Source: Coenobita brevimanus (lineage: Eukaryota > Arthropoda > Malacostraca > Decapoda > Coenobitidae). From it: a stretch of 64,000 nt of DNA. The position numbers were made by a program, and so were the translations under genes. Below are positions 49,645 to 59,074 of this stretch, in pieces; positions within the stretch are counted from its first letter, which is position 1, and every line of letters begins with the position of its first letter. The notes under the pieces are model-generated. The model ran no database searches. It was not told where the DNA came from and saw only the letters and a program-made list of their open reading frames with translations. Location: positions 3,566,001 through 3,630,000 of the forward strand of contig CM064697.1 in the NCBI GenBank assembly GCA_032717465.1. The letters run 5' to 3'.

Positions 49645-49860
49645 GCCCATTAGTCAGACCCATAGTACGTTCTTTGAGGAGTAGGGGCCCGGGGCTAGGC
49701 TATTATATTCCAGTGTATTTAAAGGGATGAAAAGGACTGTTGCCCTTGGAGGAGTTACGAAAATACTCCGGCCACCTTATTAAAATCGAACCTGCACTCA
49801 TAACGACACCCTCATTCCCAGTGGTGTGTGCTAACCGCTGAACACCAGACGCTTACGCTC
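49645..49860 (-). mobile_element. tRNA-derived SINE, family A
   Basis: On the minus strand: head GCGTCTGGTGTTCAGCGGTT AGC (A-box-like) near 49855, B-box-like GCAGGTTCGATTTTAATAAG about 40 nt later, and a body ending with CCTAGCCCCGGGCCCC. The head resembles the 17505-17762 copy, and the GC-rich motif is shared with both other copies. Confidence 0.7.
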
Positions 49861-50250
49861 AGTTTCTTGGTACTAGTCTTTTAAGTTGTATGCATTCCAG
49901 TAGACTTATGGAAAGTTGTGTATGTTCTCCACTCTGCCTACCTACCTCTCAGGGTATCTGTCAGTTTTTCTACCAACCTGTCAATAATTATGTATCTCTC
50001 TTTATCATTCTGTCTGTCTGTATGTATCGATTTATCCTCTTATCTTTCTGTCTGTCTGTCCATTTATCTATCTTTCTATCTATCTGTCTATCTGTCTGTC
50101 TATCTATCTTTCTGTTTCTTTACTGGTATTGTCATTATCATTGCCTTCGTATGTGTATGTAAGTCTGTCATCCCATCCCAACATGTCCCTGTACACGTCT
50201 CTTTACCCACACATCTACTAATGCATCTATCACTTTATTTCTACCCATAG

Positions 50251-50425
50251 CCATGCCTGACGCCGTGGAGGACCGCCAGACACTCCGGGAGACGTGGCTG
50301 AAGGAGGTGTTCGATGCTGCCTCCAAGGACTCCTCTGGGGGCCTCATTGACCAGACCACCTGTATTAAGCTGATCAGGAGGCTGGACTCGCACGTGGCTA
50401 TGGTCAGGGTGCGACAGAAGCTGCA

Positions 50426-50426
<1 letters not shown>
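50251..50426 (+). CDS. Plcl: PLCL/PRIP-like gene, exon C (EF-hand-like segment)
   Basis: 176 nt, phase 1 in, phase 0 out; TTTCTACCCATAG| acceptor and CTGCAG|GTGAGA donor. It encodes codons 119-177: AMPDAVEDRQTLRETWLKEVFD, then KDSSGGLIDQTTCIKLIRR and VAMVRVRQKLQ. TWLKEVF..A...SSGGLID is the first EF-hand-like helix-loop-helix after the PLC PH domain. Aligned on the GLID core, loop position 1 is K and position 12 is T, instead of the usual D and E. Canonical calcium binding is therefore unlikely, as in other PLC and PLCL proteins. The ATG at 50253 is internal, not a start: the preceding codon is split with exon B (G+CC). The donor is fused to a (GA)n microsatellite. Confidence 0.93.

Positions 50427-50459
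<33 letters not shown>
50427..50459 (+). repeat. (GA)n microsatellite forming the exon C splice donor
   Basis: The intron begins GTGAGAGAGAGA and continues as a GA run to about 50457. The dinucleotide tract therefore supplies donor positions +3 to +6. Confidence 0.95.
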
Positions 50460-50460
<1 letters not shown>

Positions 50461-50479
50461 GGATTGTCGATGATTAACA

Positions 50480-50640
50480 CATTCACCACTAGAAAAATTT
50501 TTTGTTGTCTCCAGGCGATTTTATTTTGTTTTTTAGGGGAATTTGCGGACTACTGGGGTTAAATATAGCCTCCATTAACCCCTTCGTTCCCAGCTCGAAT
50601 GAATGCGTCTGGTGGTGGCGGATTAAACAACAAAAAAATC
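50480..50640. repeat. Dispersed fold-back family copy
   Basis: Left arm GTCTCCAGGCGATTTTATTT, centre GGGGTTAAATATAGCCTCCA with TTAACCCCTTCGTTCC, right arm CTCGAATGAATGCGTCTGGT GG. The arms are still complementary. Confidence 0.75.
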
Positions 50641-50764
50641 GATCTGAAAATGTTAAAGAAAGAACCTCGCCAGCCATGTATTAACCACTGTTCCTATGTT
50701 TATTCTGCTTTTTATTAATTAATTAATTAATTTATTTATTTTATTTATTTTTTAACTTATATTA

Positions 50765-50945
50765 TGCATCCTACTGAAGGTGATCGTAATTACTGCAGTG
50801 GATTTTTTTTTTTTTTTGGTCGTGGAGGGATTAATGAAGGCTCTTTCTAACCCCTCAACTTCAGAAAAATCTCTCCTGACCTAATAAATCGTCTGGTGGC
50901 AGCGAGATATAAATAAAACTTCGTCACCGTAATGAAGAGGTTAAT
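50765..50945. repeat. Dispersed fold-back family copy
   Basis: Centre GGATTAATGAAGGCTCTTTC and TAACCCCTCAACTTC, right arm TCCTGACCTAATAAATCGTC then TGGTGGCAGCGAGATATAAA and CACCGTAATGAAGAGGTTAA. The left arm is replaced by a poly-T. Confidence 0.75.
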
Positions 50946-51181
50946 CCACACCCCACATAACTACCACATCCTGTTCGACTCAGTTCCATTTTCATTTTAA
51001 TCCATCACAAATGCATTTTTTTTTATATCCCAGAGCTGTTTGATCTGTCCCAAATGTACGGTTGATTGAGGCCGAATGTATTTTCAGTTACCAGATCTAT
51101 TTTATATTCGGCACGGTACTTCATATGTGTTGCAAATCCCTCCATGTTCTGCTTTGAAGTGTTGCTGATCTACATGTAATC

Positions 51182-52032
51182 CAGGGGCCGTACTTATAAA
51201 ACCTGCATCATAGTTAGGTGAAAGCCAGAAATGTGAGACTTAATGAGCAGTTCATCATAACAAAGTCGAGACTTTGTTAGGTCGAAATCATAAGCATCAG
51301 AGATAGCGTCTCCTATATGTTGCACTTGCGAGTTTTGAAAATTGAAGAAAAGTACCAAAAAACAGCAGAGAAAAGACGTAACAAAAAATTTAAAATAAAT
51401 ATGATATTTTTCTCAAATGTTTTCATCGAAAAGTCAGCTGATTAATGTCAAGTTTTAGGAATTATTTATTTACCGCTTTATATCACTGTGGACGAGGACA
51501 TGTTGCCTCACTGCACCATCCTGTAAACAAACACCACCACTGCCACCAGCAGCATGGGGAACTCCAACAGTACGATAGAGAAAAGCACAAGTGGTCGTCA
51601 CCACTACAGAATTGCATTTTTCCAGTGGCAAGGTAATGCAACATTAAAATAACTTTCATTTCTGGCATGAGAGCCTTGTTCTTGCCGTTGGTGTTGTTAG
51701 GGTCCTCCACACCAAATCTGTCACGAAAATTATCCCTGCACGGTCCAAGCGGTAACTCATTACCAGTTCTGCATCACTTAACTCTTTATGCACATCTTTC
51801 CTGTCACGAGAACGCCTTGGTTGACGGTGGCTAATTTATTGTTGTGTGGCGGTCATGTTTACCGTTATGATCGAGTCCTACGCCGCGTCCTAAGCGCTAT
51901 ACCAACTCGGGAGGTGTCTTTAGCTATGACTCAGGTTAGGTCGAACATAAGGAGTTATGACTCGCTCCTGTGAATTTAGGACAGACTTTCGCCTTATGAT
52001 GCAGTCTTAGTGTTTTATAAGTACGGGCCCAG
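51182..52032 (-). mobile_element. PIF/Harbinger-like DNA transposon relic with TIRs
   Basis: The ends are inverted: CAGGGGCCGTACTTATAAAA at 51182 and, on the other strand from 52032, CTGGGCCCGTACTTATAAAA. Both continue into CTGCATCATA and AGGTGAAAG/AGGCGAAAG. On the minus strand, 51780-51500 encodes SDAELVMSYRLDRAGIIFVTD, then after a frame change ALMPEMKVILMLHYLATGKM and QFCSGDD. These resemble the N-terminal helix-turn-helix region of HARBI1-like proteins (from memory). The DDE catalytic part is absent, so this is an internally deleted, frameshifted, non-autonomous relic. No target-site duplication was clear. Confidence 0.75.
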
Positions 52033-52962
52033 TATCCTTTATGTGCATTCTTTTTACTTTTTTCACGTTCACTTACTGTATATCCAACCCCAAGTTTATT
52101 AGTGGCCCATTTTAAGCCTCAGATGTATTGTGTATAATAACTATACATTCTGATCACCTTTACAGTCTCTGCTCACTTAGATAATAAAAAAAAACAGGAC
52201 GTGCTCAGTGTTCCATTTCATTTTTTTACCGGGTATAATCATAATTTTCTTGTTCCTGTTATATATTTACCATTCTTTCCTTCTAATTAGAATTCGGTAC
52301 GATTTTTACTTTTTTTTAATATAATTTGCTAAGCTTTTGCCTGATATGCATAAAATTGTCTTTCATTCCTCCCAAAGGCATCTCAACGCCAGTATGCTGT
52401 AGTTCTCGTTTACTGTCCATTTCTCTCCACCTGCTCCTTTTTCTCATCCCCTTCTTCCATCTTCTTTTGTTTATGTTTCTCTCCTTCCTTTTCCACTTCG
52501 TTCAGACCCCTCCACACCAACATTTTGAGCCATTGGTCCTTCTTATATGCCGTATACAATATAACTTCAGTTAATTATTAAGTTCGACATATATCATAAG
52601 CTTCTGTTGCTAGTTGTTACTGCTTATTCCCAGCTAATGCTATCTGCTCTTTAGTTATGGCTAATACTGGCCCTCCTATATAGTGGTAATAGTATTGATT
52701 TTTTTTTTTTCTTCATTTCTCTGTCTCAGATTTTTGTAGTCTAGCTCTACAATTTTTTATCTGTTATCTCCTCGATCCATCCCAGTCACTATATCCCACT
52801 TCCGTTCTGTATTAATTATCTTCATCCGTTAGGTTACTTGATCTCAGTTTTGTGTTTCAGTCAGTCTCTCTTTTGTCTGTTTGTTTTTATTGTTTTCCAC
52901 CATTAATATATACTGTATATATATGTATGTATATAAGCTACAGGTTCAGTAACATCGTTCTC

Positions 52963-53019
52963 TAAAGCACCCTACGATGACGAGGTGGGTTCTAGCCGTA
53001 CACATATGAGGGTGCTTTA
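52963..53019. other. Small hairpin upstream of exon D
   Basis: TAAAGCACCCT (52963-52973) and AGGGTGCTTTA (53009-53019) form a perfect 11-bp stem 78 nt before the acceptor. Sequence 52040-52960 is AT-rich intron with no recognised feature. Confidence 0.5.
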
Positions 53020-53097
53020 CGGGACAGTGTTATTCCGAAATATTTACTTACCGGTACATACACAATTTATCACGGCCTCCGTGGTATACCCCCCCAG

Positions 53098-53210
53098 GAG
53101 TACGACATGGGCAAGACTGATGGCTGTCGGGGCAGGATTGACAGCCAGGAGTTCGTCGACATGTTCAAGGAAGTGGCGACCAGGCCGGAGATATACTTCC
53201 TTCTCATCAG
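53098..53210 (+). CDS. Plcl: PLCL/PRIP-like gene, exon D (EF-hand region)
   Basis: 113 nt, phase 0 in, phase 2 out; ACCCCCCCAG| acceptor and ATCAG|GTAAGT donor. It encodes codons 178-214 plus the first two bases of R215: EYDMGKTDGCRGRIDSQEF, then VDMFKEVATRPEIYFLLI. The RPEIYFLL motif is a conserved landmark of the PLC EF-hand region; PLCL1 has TRPEIYFLLVQF (from memory). GRIDSQEF is a loop-like EF segment without a full acidic ligand set. The last 35 nt of this exon and its donor are repeated in decayed form many times in the following intron. Confidence 0.95.
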
Positions 53211-53297
53211 GTAAGTTGAAAGGAAGGAAGGAGAGAGAGAAGCAGGTAAGGACGGAGGGGGAAGAATGCAAGAGAGGAGGGATTGGATATGTTTAGG

Positions 53298-53580
53298 AAC
53301 CAAGCCTAGGATGTATTTCCTTCTCATCAGGTAGGTTGGAGGGAAAGAAGGCTGATGAAAATTTGAAGGATAGGAGAGAAGGAAAAAGGGAACTAGGGAA
53401 GGAATAATAAGAGTAGATTTATTTTTAAATCGCTTCCCTTCAAGTCGATTGGTGAGAGAGAGGGAGGAAGGGAAGGATGAGTGATTATAGAGAGAATGAA
53501 GGAAGGAGTGAAACTGCTTAAGGACCAGACGTGAATAATACTTCCTTCTCATCGTATAGATTGGAAAGTGGAAGTAAGAA
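53298..53580 (+). repeat. Two decayed copies of exon D end plus donor
   Basis: At 53298-53345, GGAACCAAGCCTAGGATGTA then TTTCCTTCTCATCAG|GTAGGT keeps 15 nt of exon D (CCTTCTCATCAGGTA) and a potentially usable donor at 53331. At 53521-53575, AGGACCAGACGTGAATAATA then CTTCCTTCTCATCGTATAGA has lost the donor. Each is followed by TTGGAxxGxxxGAAGG, like the true intron start TTGAAAGGAAGGAAGG. The units are therefore tandem duplications of about 120 and 220 nt. Confidence 0.85.
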
Positions 53581-54015
53581 GGTTGAAGGGAGGGAAGCTG
53601 GCGGGGAGAGAGCGAGGAAAAGGGGCCAGGAGGGAAAGGGAGAGAGGCCAGGGTCGGAGGTAAGACAGAGGATCCCAGTGGTACAGTCAGCAACAAGCAG
53701 CCAAGATAAGATAGAACCGTTAACCCACCAGTTCAGCAGCAATATAGACGTTCCGGAGCCAGCCGGAGTTCCACACCCTAGCAACATCCACATCACTGCG
53801 GCACTAATATACCACACGGTAATTGATGCTTGTCAGTACCAAAAAGGTTACAGGCGTGACCTGTGTTAGTCCATAATACGTACTGAAAGTGTGTGCAAAC
53901 AAACCCACACTTCTCGTAATTCGATGTCTTGAGTCAACTAGTGACCGTTCCTGTGATAAACAATGAAAGTAATACCCATTCACAAGACAAACGACAGGCT
54001 AGATTGTAAGAACAA

Positions 54016-54249
54016 TTGACCGGTTTTGTTTCTTTAGTCACCAGCAAAATAGCTGAGAAAGTAACTGCTCAACACGATAACCATATACTTGGAACAGCAT
54101 CACATGGTAATGGGGTTTCGTTGAGGAAGAGACGAGCAACTTCTACGCTCCAGCTCCTCCCTTCTGAAAACTGGAATGACTCCTCTGACTTAAGGCAGAC
54201 TACGCTCCTCCTTGCCCTTGGCGTTACAGAGGCATTCGATTGTGTATGA
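54016..54249 (+). pseudogene. LINE reverse transcriptase fragment
   Basis: The + strand reads VSLVTSKIAEKVTAQHDN, then LRKRRATSTLQLL and WNDSSDLRQTTLLLALGVTE then AFDCV. This follows the order of a non-LTR reverse transcriptase: the 'PISL.s...Ki.E' block, 'Fr.grsT..qLl', and motif A 'ALD...AFD.V'. The first aspartate of motif A is replaced by G. The fragment is bounded on both sides by unrelated sequence, so it is a dead relic. Confidence 0.7.
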
Positions 54250-54269
54250 TACTAAAGACGTCTGGCTGA

Positions 54270-54495
54270 GCATTAACCCCTTGAGGCCAGTGATGTATAT
54301 ATCATTTTATACCTGTCGATTCAAGACAGTTTTTTTTTTTTTTTAAATCTCAGGAAACACTTTACAAACAGAAGGGGGTTTTGTACAAATTTCATTAACC
54401 CCTTTACTGCTAGTGTACTCTCCCTACCTGAATATAGTTGCATGGAAAGAGCAAAATATAAAATAGTATGTCATAGGACTGAAGAGGTTAGGTGG
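54270..54495. repeat. Dispersed fold-back family, degenerate
   Basis: TTAACCCCTTGAGGCCAGTG then a poly-T, TTCATTAACCCCTTTACTGC and AATAGTATGTCATAGGACTG then AAGAGGTTA. The ends and centre are recognisable, the arms are poor. Confidence 0.5.
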
Positions 54496-54514
54496 CCGGT
54501 ATCAGTAGTGATGT

Positions 54515-54745
54515 GCATAACCCTTTATCAGGCCTTCAATACCCTTTTCACCTTTTCTTGGTCAAGATTTTTGCCCTTTTGCACCGTACATCACGTACCA
54601 CAATAGGAGAATAAGACATTACTCCAGGTCCACATCCTTTCCATAGCACATCTTCGCGACGAGCATCATATTCTAGTGTTAATCTATTGTTACACCTGAG
54701 CATTCAAGATGAAGAGACGAAAATTCTAGGCCTAGATAGAGCTCT
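54515..54745 (+). mobile_element. tRNA-like SINE, family B
   Basis: Body TCTTCGCGACGAGCATCATA, TTCTAGTGTTAATCTATTGT and GAGCATTCAAGATGAAGAGA then TTCTAGGCCTAGAT; head decayed (ATCACGTACCACAAT). Confidence 0.7.
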
Positions 54746-55179
54746 CAGATCACCACTTCGTTTACCCATCCATAATCACATCACTTTTTCTGGGTATAGT
54801 CGTGGTTTAGTCCTCAGGGATATCTAGAGTGTATCCGGAACATTTGTTTACGCTGGCGAATACCGGTACTTGTATATTATTCAAGCCTACGTAAGGAACG
54901 GAGTGCAGACAGTGATCGTTGAGAGCAATAGCAGTTTGAAAAATATACCTCGAGGTCGTCGCTAGCAAGTTGTGTTTGCTGCTGAACAATACCAAGAAAA
55001 AGTTACCTCCAAACCAACACAAGATCCTGATGCATGAGGAAGAAAATTGCCTTTAATGACGGCACTATGTCAAAGGCACTTTCAGTATTTTCAGGGCAGA
55101 CTTGTAGTGCACACAGCACTGTCAGAACCACATCAAGATTACAACGTTGACAGCTTATTAGAAAGTTATAGTAGTAACT

Positions 55180-55200
55180 CCCTCAGTCCTGTAAATTTTA

Positions 55201-55232
<32 letters not shown>

Positions 55233-55375
55233 TATATCCAGACCATTTTTTTCACTGAATGGAGACATTTCGGACTTAGGGGTTGGATGAAGCCTACATA
55301 TACCCCTTCAGTATGAGAGATCTTTCTCAAAATTATTGATATCCACAAGTAGCAAGAATGAACTAAAAAAATATT
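55180..55375. repeat. Dispersed fold-back copy with embedded (TTA)n
   Basis: CAGTCCTGTAAATTTTATTT, a (TTA)n run (55200-55232), GGACTTAGGGGTTGGATGAA, ACCCCTTCAGTATGAGAGAT, and CAAGTAGCAAGAATGAACTA at the end. Confidence 0.6.
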
Positions 55376-55384
55376 GAACTAGAA

Positions 55385-55645
55385 TGGCACTCATTAAAGC
55401 GCATACCTCCGCCAACGCCCTATCTCGCAATGTTAAAGAAAGTGAAAAAAAAAAAAATCCTGGATCCGCACCTTTATCCGGATCCGCACCAAAATTTAAT
55501 GGAGTGTATTCTGGGCCAAGGCCCATTCTCCTACCAAGTTTCGTGGAAATCCGTTTGGTAGTTTTTGTGTAATCTTGCTCGCAAACCAATAAACAAACAA
55601 ACAAACGGACAGGTGTGAAAACAACCTCAGAGGTATGTCCTGAAA
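55385..55645 (-). repeat. Widespread invertebrate repeat, well-preserved copy
   Basis: Read on the minus strand: ACCTCTGAGGTTGTTTTCAC, GTTTGTTTGTTTATTGG, GCAAGATTACACAAAAACTA, CGGATTTCCACGAAACTTGG, AATTTTGGTGCGGATCCGGA, then GCGTTGGCGGAGGTATGCGC. It is much better conserved than the copy at 42528-42893, so it inserted later. Confidence 0.8.
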
Positions 55646-55861
55646 GGGTTGGGAACTGCTGACGCCATAAAAGCTCCAGATTCCCCCCTCCCCCCCCCTT
55701 TTTTTTTTTTACCTTCCTGTTGCGTGGATGTTCAACCTTCACACCCATCGTAGCCCCCCACAGCAGCGGGCAGAGCGAAGTATTAGCAACGCCTGGTAAC
55801 CTGGAGAAGCAACGAGAAATGTGTGTAGCCTGCAACACGGAACGAGGGTGTGAGAGGGTTG

Positions 55862-56085
55862 TTGTGCTATATATTTCGTTCGCCTTATATTGGCTCAGAT
55901 TTTCGTCCTTTTGGAGCTTAGTTCACGTAGTTCAGTGGCAGAAAAAGACAGTGCTCCGTCTCGACATCCGTTCCGTAACATTTCTTCTGGACCAGCGTCA
56001 TATTTTATTACTTATCTCTTGTTACAGTTCGGCATTAAAGAAAATGGTAATTATAGGCCAAGTTAAAGTGAAAAGAATATAAAGA
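55862..56085 (+). mobile_element. tRNA-like SINE, family B (best copy)
   Basis: A-box-like GTAGTTCAGTGGCAGAAAAA at 55929 and B-box-like CGTCTCGACATCC about 30 nt later, the spacing of a polymerase III promoter. The body ATTTCTTCTGGACCAGCGTC and CGGCATTAAAGAAAATGGTA, then TAGGCCAAGTTAAAGTG, follows. The following 56090-56690 has no recognised feature. Confidence 0.75.
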
Positions 56086-56799
56086 GGACGCAGGTGCAAC
56101 ATCTGTCACACCTGACGGGAGTGAGTTGTCATGGCGGCACACAGCACAGCATGAGGTGGGTGCTGGCTGCTGATTGCCAGATGGAGGTACCGTCAGGGAT
56201 AGACTCTTGCCTACTGTTTCCCTGTGTCTACATCACACTTGCAATATGTCCCTCCCTTTCCTTCCTGGCGCATCATGTCAAAGAGAATCGTATATTGGTA
56301 GAGACACATACCAAGCCTCCCACAGCCGCGGATTACGTTAGCCAGCAGAGGAAAGTGAGAAATACAGGAAAAGAAATATTAGTCGAACTTTTGTGATGAA
56401 CTGTACCTGGGTCACACTACGCATCAACGTACGCTGGATGGTTACTGTGGCTGCACTAAGGAATATCATTACTGTTGGCATCCACGTCTAGACACAACAG
56501 ATCTCTACGTCATTCACCCCCTTTTTTTTTTTCTGTGGCTTTATTAATAATTTCATAGACTGTTCATTCCTGCCTGAAAGGAAAAAAGCTTAAATAGTAA
56601 TGTCGAATGATTTGTAAAATTAACATGTAATCCATTCTCATGGACATCATTTAGTAATAAACAAAAAAAGGAGAAAGGAAAGACAAGCCCTAGAACGAAG
56701 AGATAAAGGAAGAAGCATCGTGATAGAAAACAGCGACATCTTACATCTACTCGCCATGTTGTAATGATGAACGGAGGAAGGCAGGAAGAGAAGAAAAGA

Positions 56800-57060
56800 C
56801 ATATTCCATGAAAGTATCACACAGTTCCTTCCCATCGAGTAAGAGACAGGCAAGAAGAGAGGAAATGAAAAAGAAAATAAGGGAGAGACGAACGCTAGGA
56901 GGAAAGAAATGAAAAACCGGATGAATAATGTAATAGATTCGTCCCCAAGTGATGACATGGTTTGAAATAGTAGTCCTCATCAGGCAGGAAGAAAGGAGGA
57001 AGATGTGGAAGGAAGGGATGTAAGATAGTGGGTGATATACTTCCATTGCATAAGATAGGA
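56800..57060 (+). repeat. Three decayed copies of exon D end plus donor
   Basis: At 56822-56840, CAGTTCCTTCCCATCGAGTA then AGAGACAGG; at 56973-56995, TCCTCATCAGGCAGGAAGAA then AGGAGGA; at 57031-57060, GGTGATATACTTCCATTGCA then TAAGATAGGAGG. Each pairs a remnant of ATATACTTCCTTCTCATCAG with a following GAAGG-rich purine stretch, as at the true junction. Confidence 0.65.
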
Positions 57061-57548
57061 GGGGGAAAGAGAATGAAAGGGTGTTACGTTTTCATGAGAT
57101 GCGAATAGAAAGGAAGACAGGCAGCAGTAGGATTATTTACCGTTTGGAGGCCGTTATTATAGGATAGTTTGCGTCTGTGGTACGGTGTGTATTTTGTGTG
57201 CCTGAGAGTAGTAGTTTGGTATGTCTTGGTATATTATATGTATCTGAAATTAATATAGTGGATATGTCAACGCTGTGTACCTTATGAATGTGAGAATAGT
57301 ATGTTGGTTAAGTCTGTGGTATATATTCTATAAATTTGCAAATGGCTCTGTAAAACGAGAATTCCCTCCTCCACTAGTCTCATTACAGGACAAGCTGATT
57401 AGAAGTGAAGATCGTTGCAAATAAGACTGACTGTTGGTGGAATGGCTGTAGACAGGGAGGGAGACACAGGAGGAGGAAAGGAGGAGGGGAGTGAGGGTGA
57501 AGGAACGTGGGCCTGAAGAGCCGACTGGTCAAGGAAGAGATAAATATG

Positions 57549-57584
57549 TAATGGCGACCAGGCTTGAGATATACTTCCTTCTTA
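57549..57584 (+). repeat. Near-identical copy of exon D 3' end
   Basis: TGGCGACCAGGC, two changed bases, then GAGATATACTTCCTTCT: 29 of 31 nt are the same as 53173-53203 in exon D. It stops where a fold-back element (ATTAACCCCTTCACTACGAG) begins, so the donor is missing and the copy was probably truncated by that insertion. Confidence 0.9.
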
Positions 57585-57670
57585 TTAACCCCTTCACTAC
57601 GAGGACGTCATTCACCTTTTAATCTAGGTATATTCGAACGATTTATTCCGCTCAGGAGAGGCATAGATTA
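57585..57670. repeat. Dispersed fold-back family, degenerate
   Basis: TTAACCCCTTCACTACGAGG then CGAACGATTTATTCCGCTCA and GGAGAGGCA: left arm only, placed directly after the exon D copy. Confidence 0.6.
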
Positions 57671-57824
57671 AACTAAAGCATCTGTTGTTTGTCTGATTAA
57701 TATGAAAGAGACGTCATCGACATGAAAGGGCTGAGAAAAAGAACGAGAATGATGGAGAGTCAGAGGAAAATGGAACTAGGAAGCTGAAGGAAAAAAGAGG
57801 GAAGGACGAATGTATATAAGGAAA

Positions 57825-57885
57825 TGACATAAGATATACCGGTACTTCCCTCTCAGCAGATAACAGGAAGGGAAGGAAGGGAGGA
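57825..57885 (+). repeat. Decayed copy of exon D end plus donor
   Basis: AAGATATACCGGTACTTCCC then TCTCAGCAGATAACAGGAAG followed by GGAAGGAAGG, matching ATATACTTCCTTCTCATCAG then GTAAGTTGAAAGGAAGGAAG with an inserted CGGT. Confidence 0.75.
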
Positions 57886-58244
57886 TATTTGGGGGAAATC
57901 TGGATAAGACGGGATATTACATTACCATTGACCATCACGTTGATTTGGTCGTCGTGTCGTTGCTGTTAATATACCAGCGAGGAAAGACGCAGCGCCGAAA
58001 TATTTAACATCATATCACGAAAGGTACGGTGAAACACAATTTTTTTTTACATCGTTATTGAAACACGTGATGGGAAATGTAATGAGTTTGATAATTATGC
58101 GTCGTTGGTTGCCTTAATTAACGGAATGGAGTCTGACCACTCCCTATCCTCAGAGGTGTTTACGTATTGACCGTCATAAATTAGGGGTCTGCCTTCACCT
58201 TCGAATACACAATTAATGCAGCTCTTAGACTGATCTAACCGTCT

Positions 58245-58515
58245 CATTTGAGGAGGGCAGTGGCCGAATGGGTAGAGCTGTGGTCAGAATGGACCAAAGT
58301 TCGATCCCGGCTGGGGCAGGAAACATTTTAAAGATTTGAATTTCGTTACAGCAAATTCTTACTGGTCGTGAAAACACCCCCACCAATACAAGTACTTCGT
58401 ACACCAGTCCTGTATGAGACAGCTCTAGTATGTATTTAGTGCTGACGGCGGGCGTTAGCGCCGAAGTGGTGGCATGTGGTGTACTTAGCTTAAGGGTCAG
58501 AGCCACGAGAGAAAC
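58245..58515 (+). mobile_element. tRNA-derived SINE, family C
   Basis: GGCAGTGGCCGAATGGGTAG AGC is a strong A-box and AAAGTTCGATCCCGGCTGGG a strong B-box, about 40 nt apart. A non-tRNA body (CTTACTGGTCGTGAAAACAC; CCAGTCCTGTATGAGACAGC; GCGTTAGCGCCGAAG) follows. No anticodon arm or 3' acceptor half is intact, so it is not a tRNA gene. Confidence 0.75.
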
Positions 58516-58924
58516 ATTTACTCCCTAGGAGTTCAAAATTTCCCCCCCCCCCACTTCCCTATCTGAATACCAGCCGCACAGGAAATTACTTTCTTCCAGG
58601 AAGAAACGTGCACGACTACGCTTAAAAACGCCCACAATCACGTTATCGCACAAGTCATGTAGCTTTACGAACTCATAAGTTTTACAAACTCTTATTGGGG
58701 ATGTTACTCTTTACACAGGAAATGGGGAAAGTCTCTTTATTATGAGGAAATAAATTTAAGTTTCTCATTTGTTGTTCCACTGCATAAAATATTCTAACAG
58801 TGTACAATTTTTCTTATAAAATGAAGTTTTCCCACGACCAGGAATCCCCGCTGTGTAATATTCTTTGTACCCACGAGCTTTAGGTGGTAGGAAAATTGGT
58901 TTAGGATGCAAATACTCAAATAGG

Positions 58925-58926
<2 letters not shown>

Positions 58927-58961
<35 letters not shown>
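58927..58961. repeat. (GA)n microsatellite near exon E acceptor
   Basis: GA run ending 41 nt before the exon. A branch-like CCTAAC and a pyrimidine tract CTTTTCCCTCCACCTCCAG lie between them. Confidence 0.96.
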
Positions 58962-58964
<3 letters not shown>

Positions 58965-59002
58965 ACATTACCAGACACCTAACCTTTTCCCTCCACCTCC
59001 AG

Positions 59003-59066
59003 ATTCGCCAACAAGGACTACCTCACCCTCGAAGACTTCCACCTGTTCCTGGAGGGCGAGCAGGGG
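59003..59066 (+). CDS. Plcl: PLCL/PRIP-like gene, exon E (EF-hand region)
   Basis: A short 64-nt exon, phase 2 in, phase 0 out; CCTCCACCTCCAG| acceptor and CAGGGG|GTGAGT donor. It completes R215 and encodes codons 216-236, FANKDYLTLEDFHLFLEGEQ then G. With exon D this forms RPEIYFLLIRFANKDYL, continuous with PLCL1 RPEIYFLLVQFSSNKEFL (from memory). F.NKDYLTLEDF..FLE.EQG is the terminal EF-hand-like part of the PLC fold before the X domain. It is followed within 10 nt by a 25-bp minisatellite. Confidence 0.93.
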
Positions 59067-59074
59067 GTGAGTCC

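Noticed and set aside
50253..50477. ATG at 50253 as a gene start
   Set aside because: The preceding CC completes a codon split with exon B, and CCCATAG is a good acceptor; the sequence continues the PLC-like protein in phase. After 50426 the frame only reads the GA microsatellite.
58249..58320. Functional tRNA gene
   Set aside because: A- and B-boxes are present but the acceptor stem and anticodon arm do not close, and a non-tRNA body follows; this is a SINE head.
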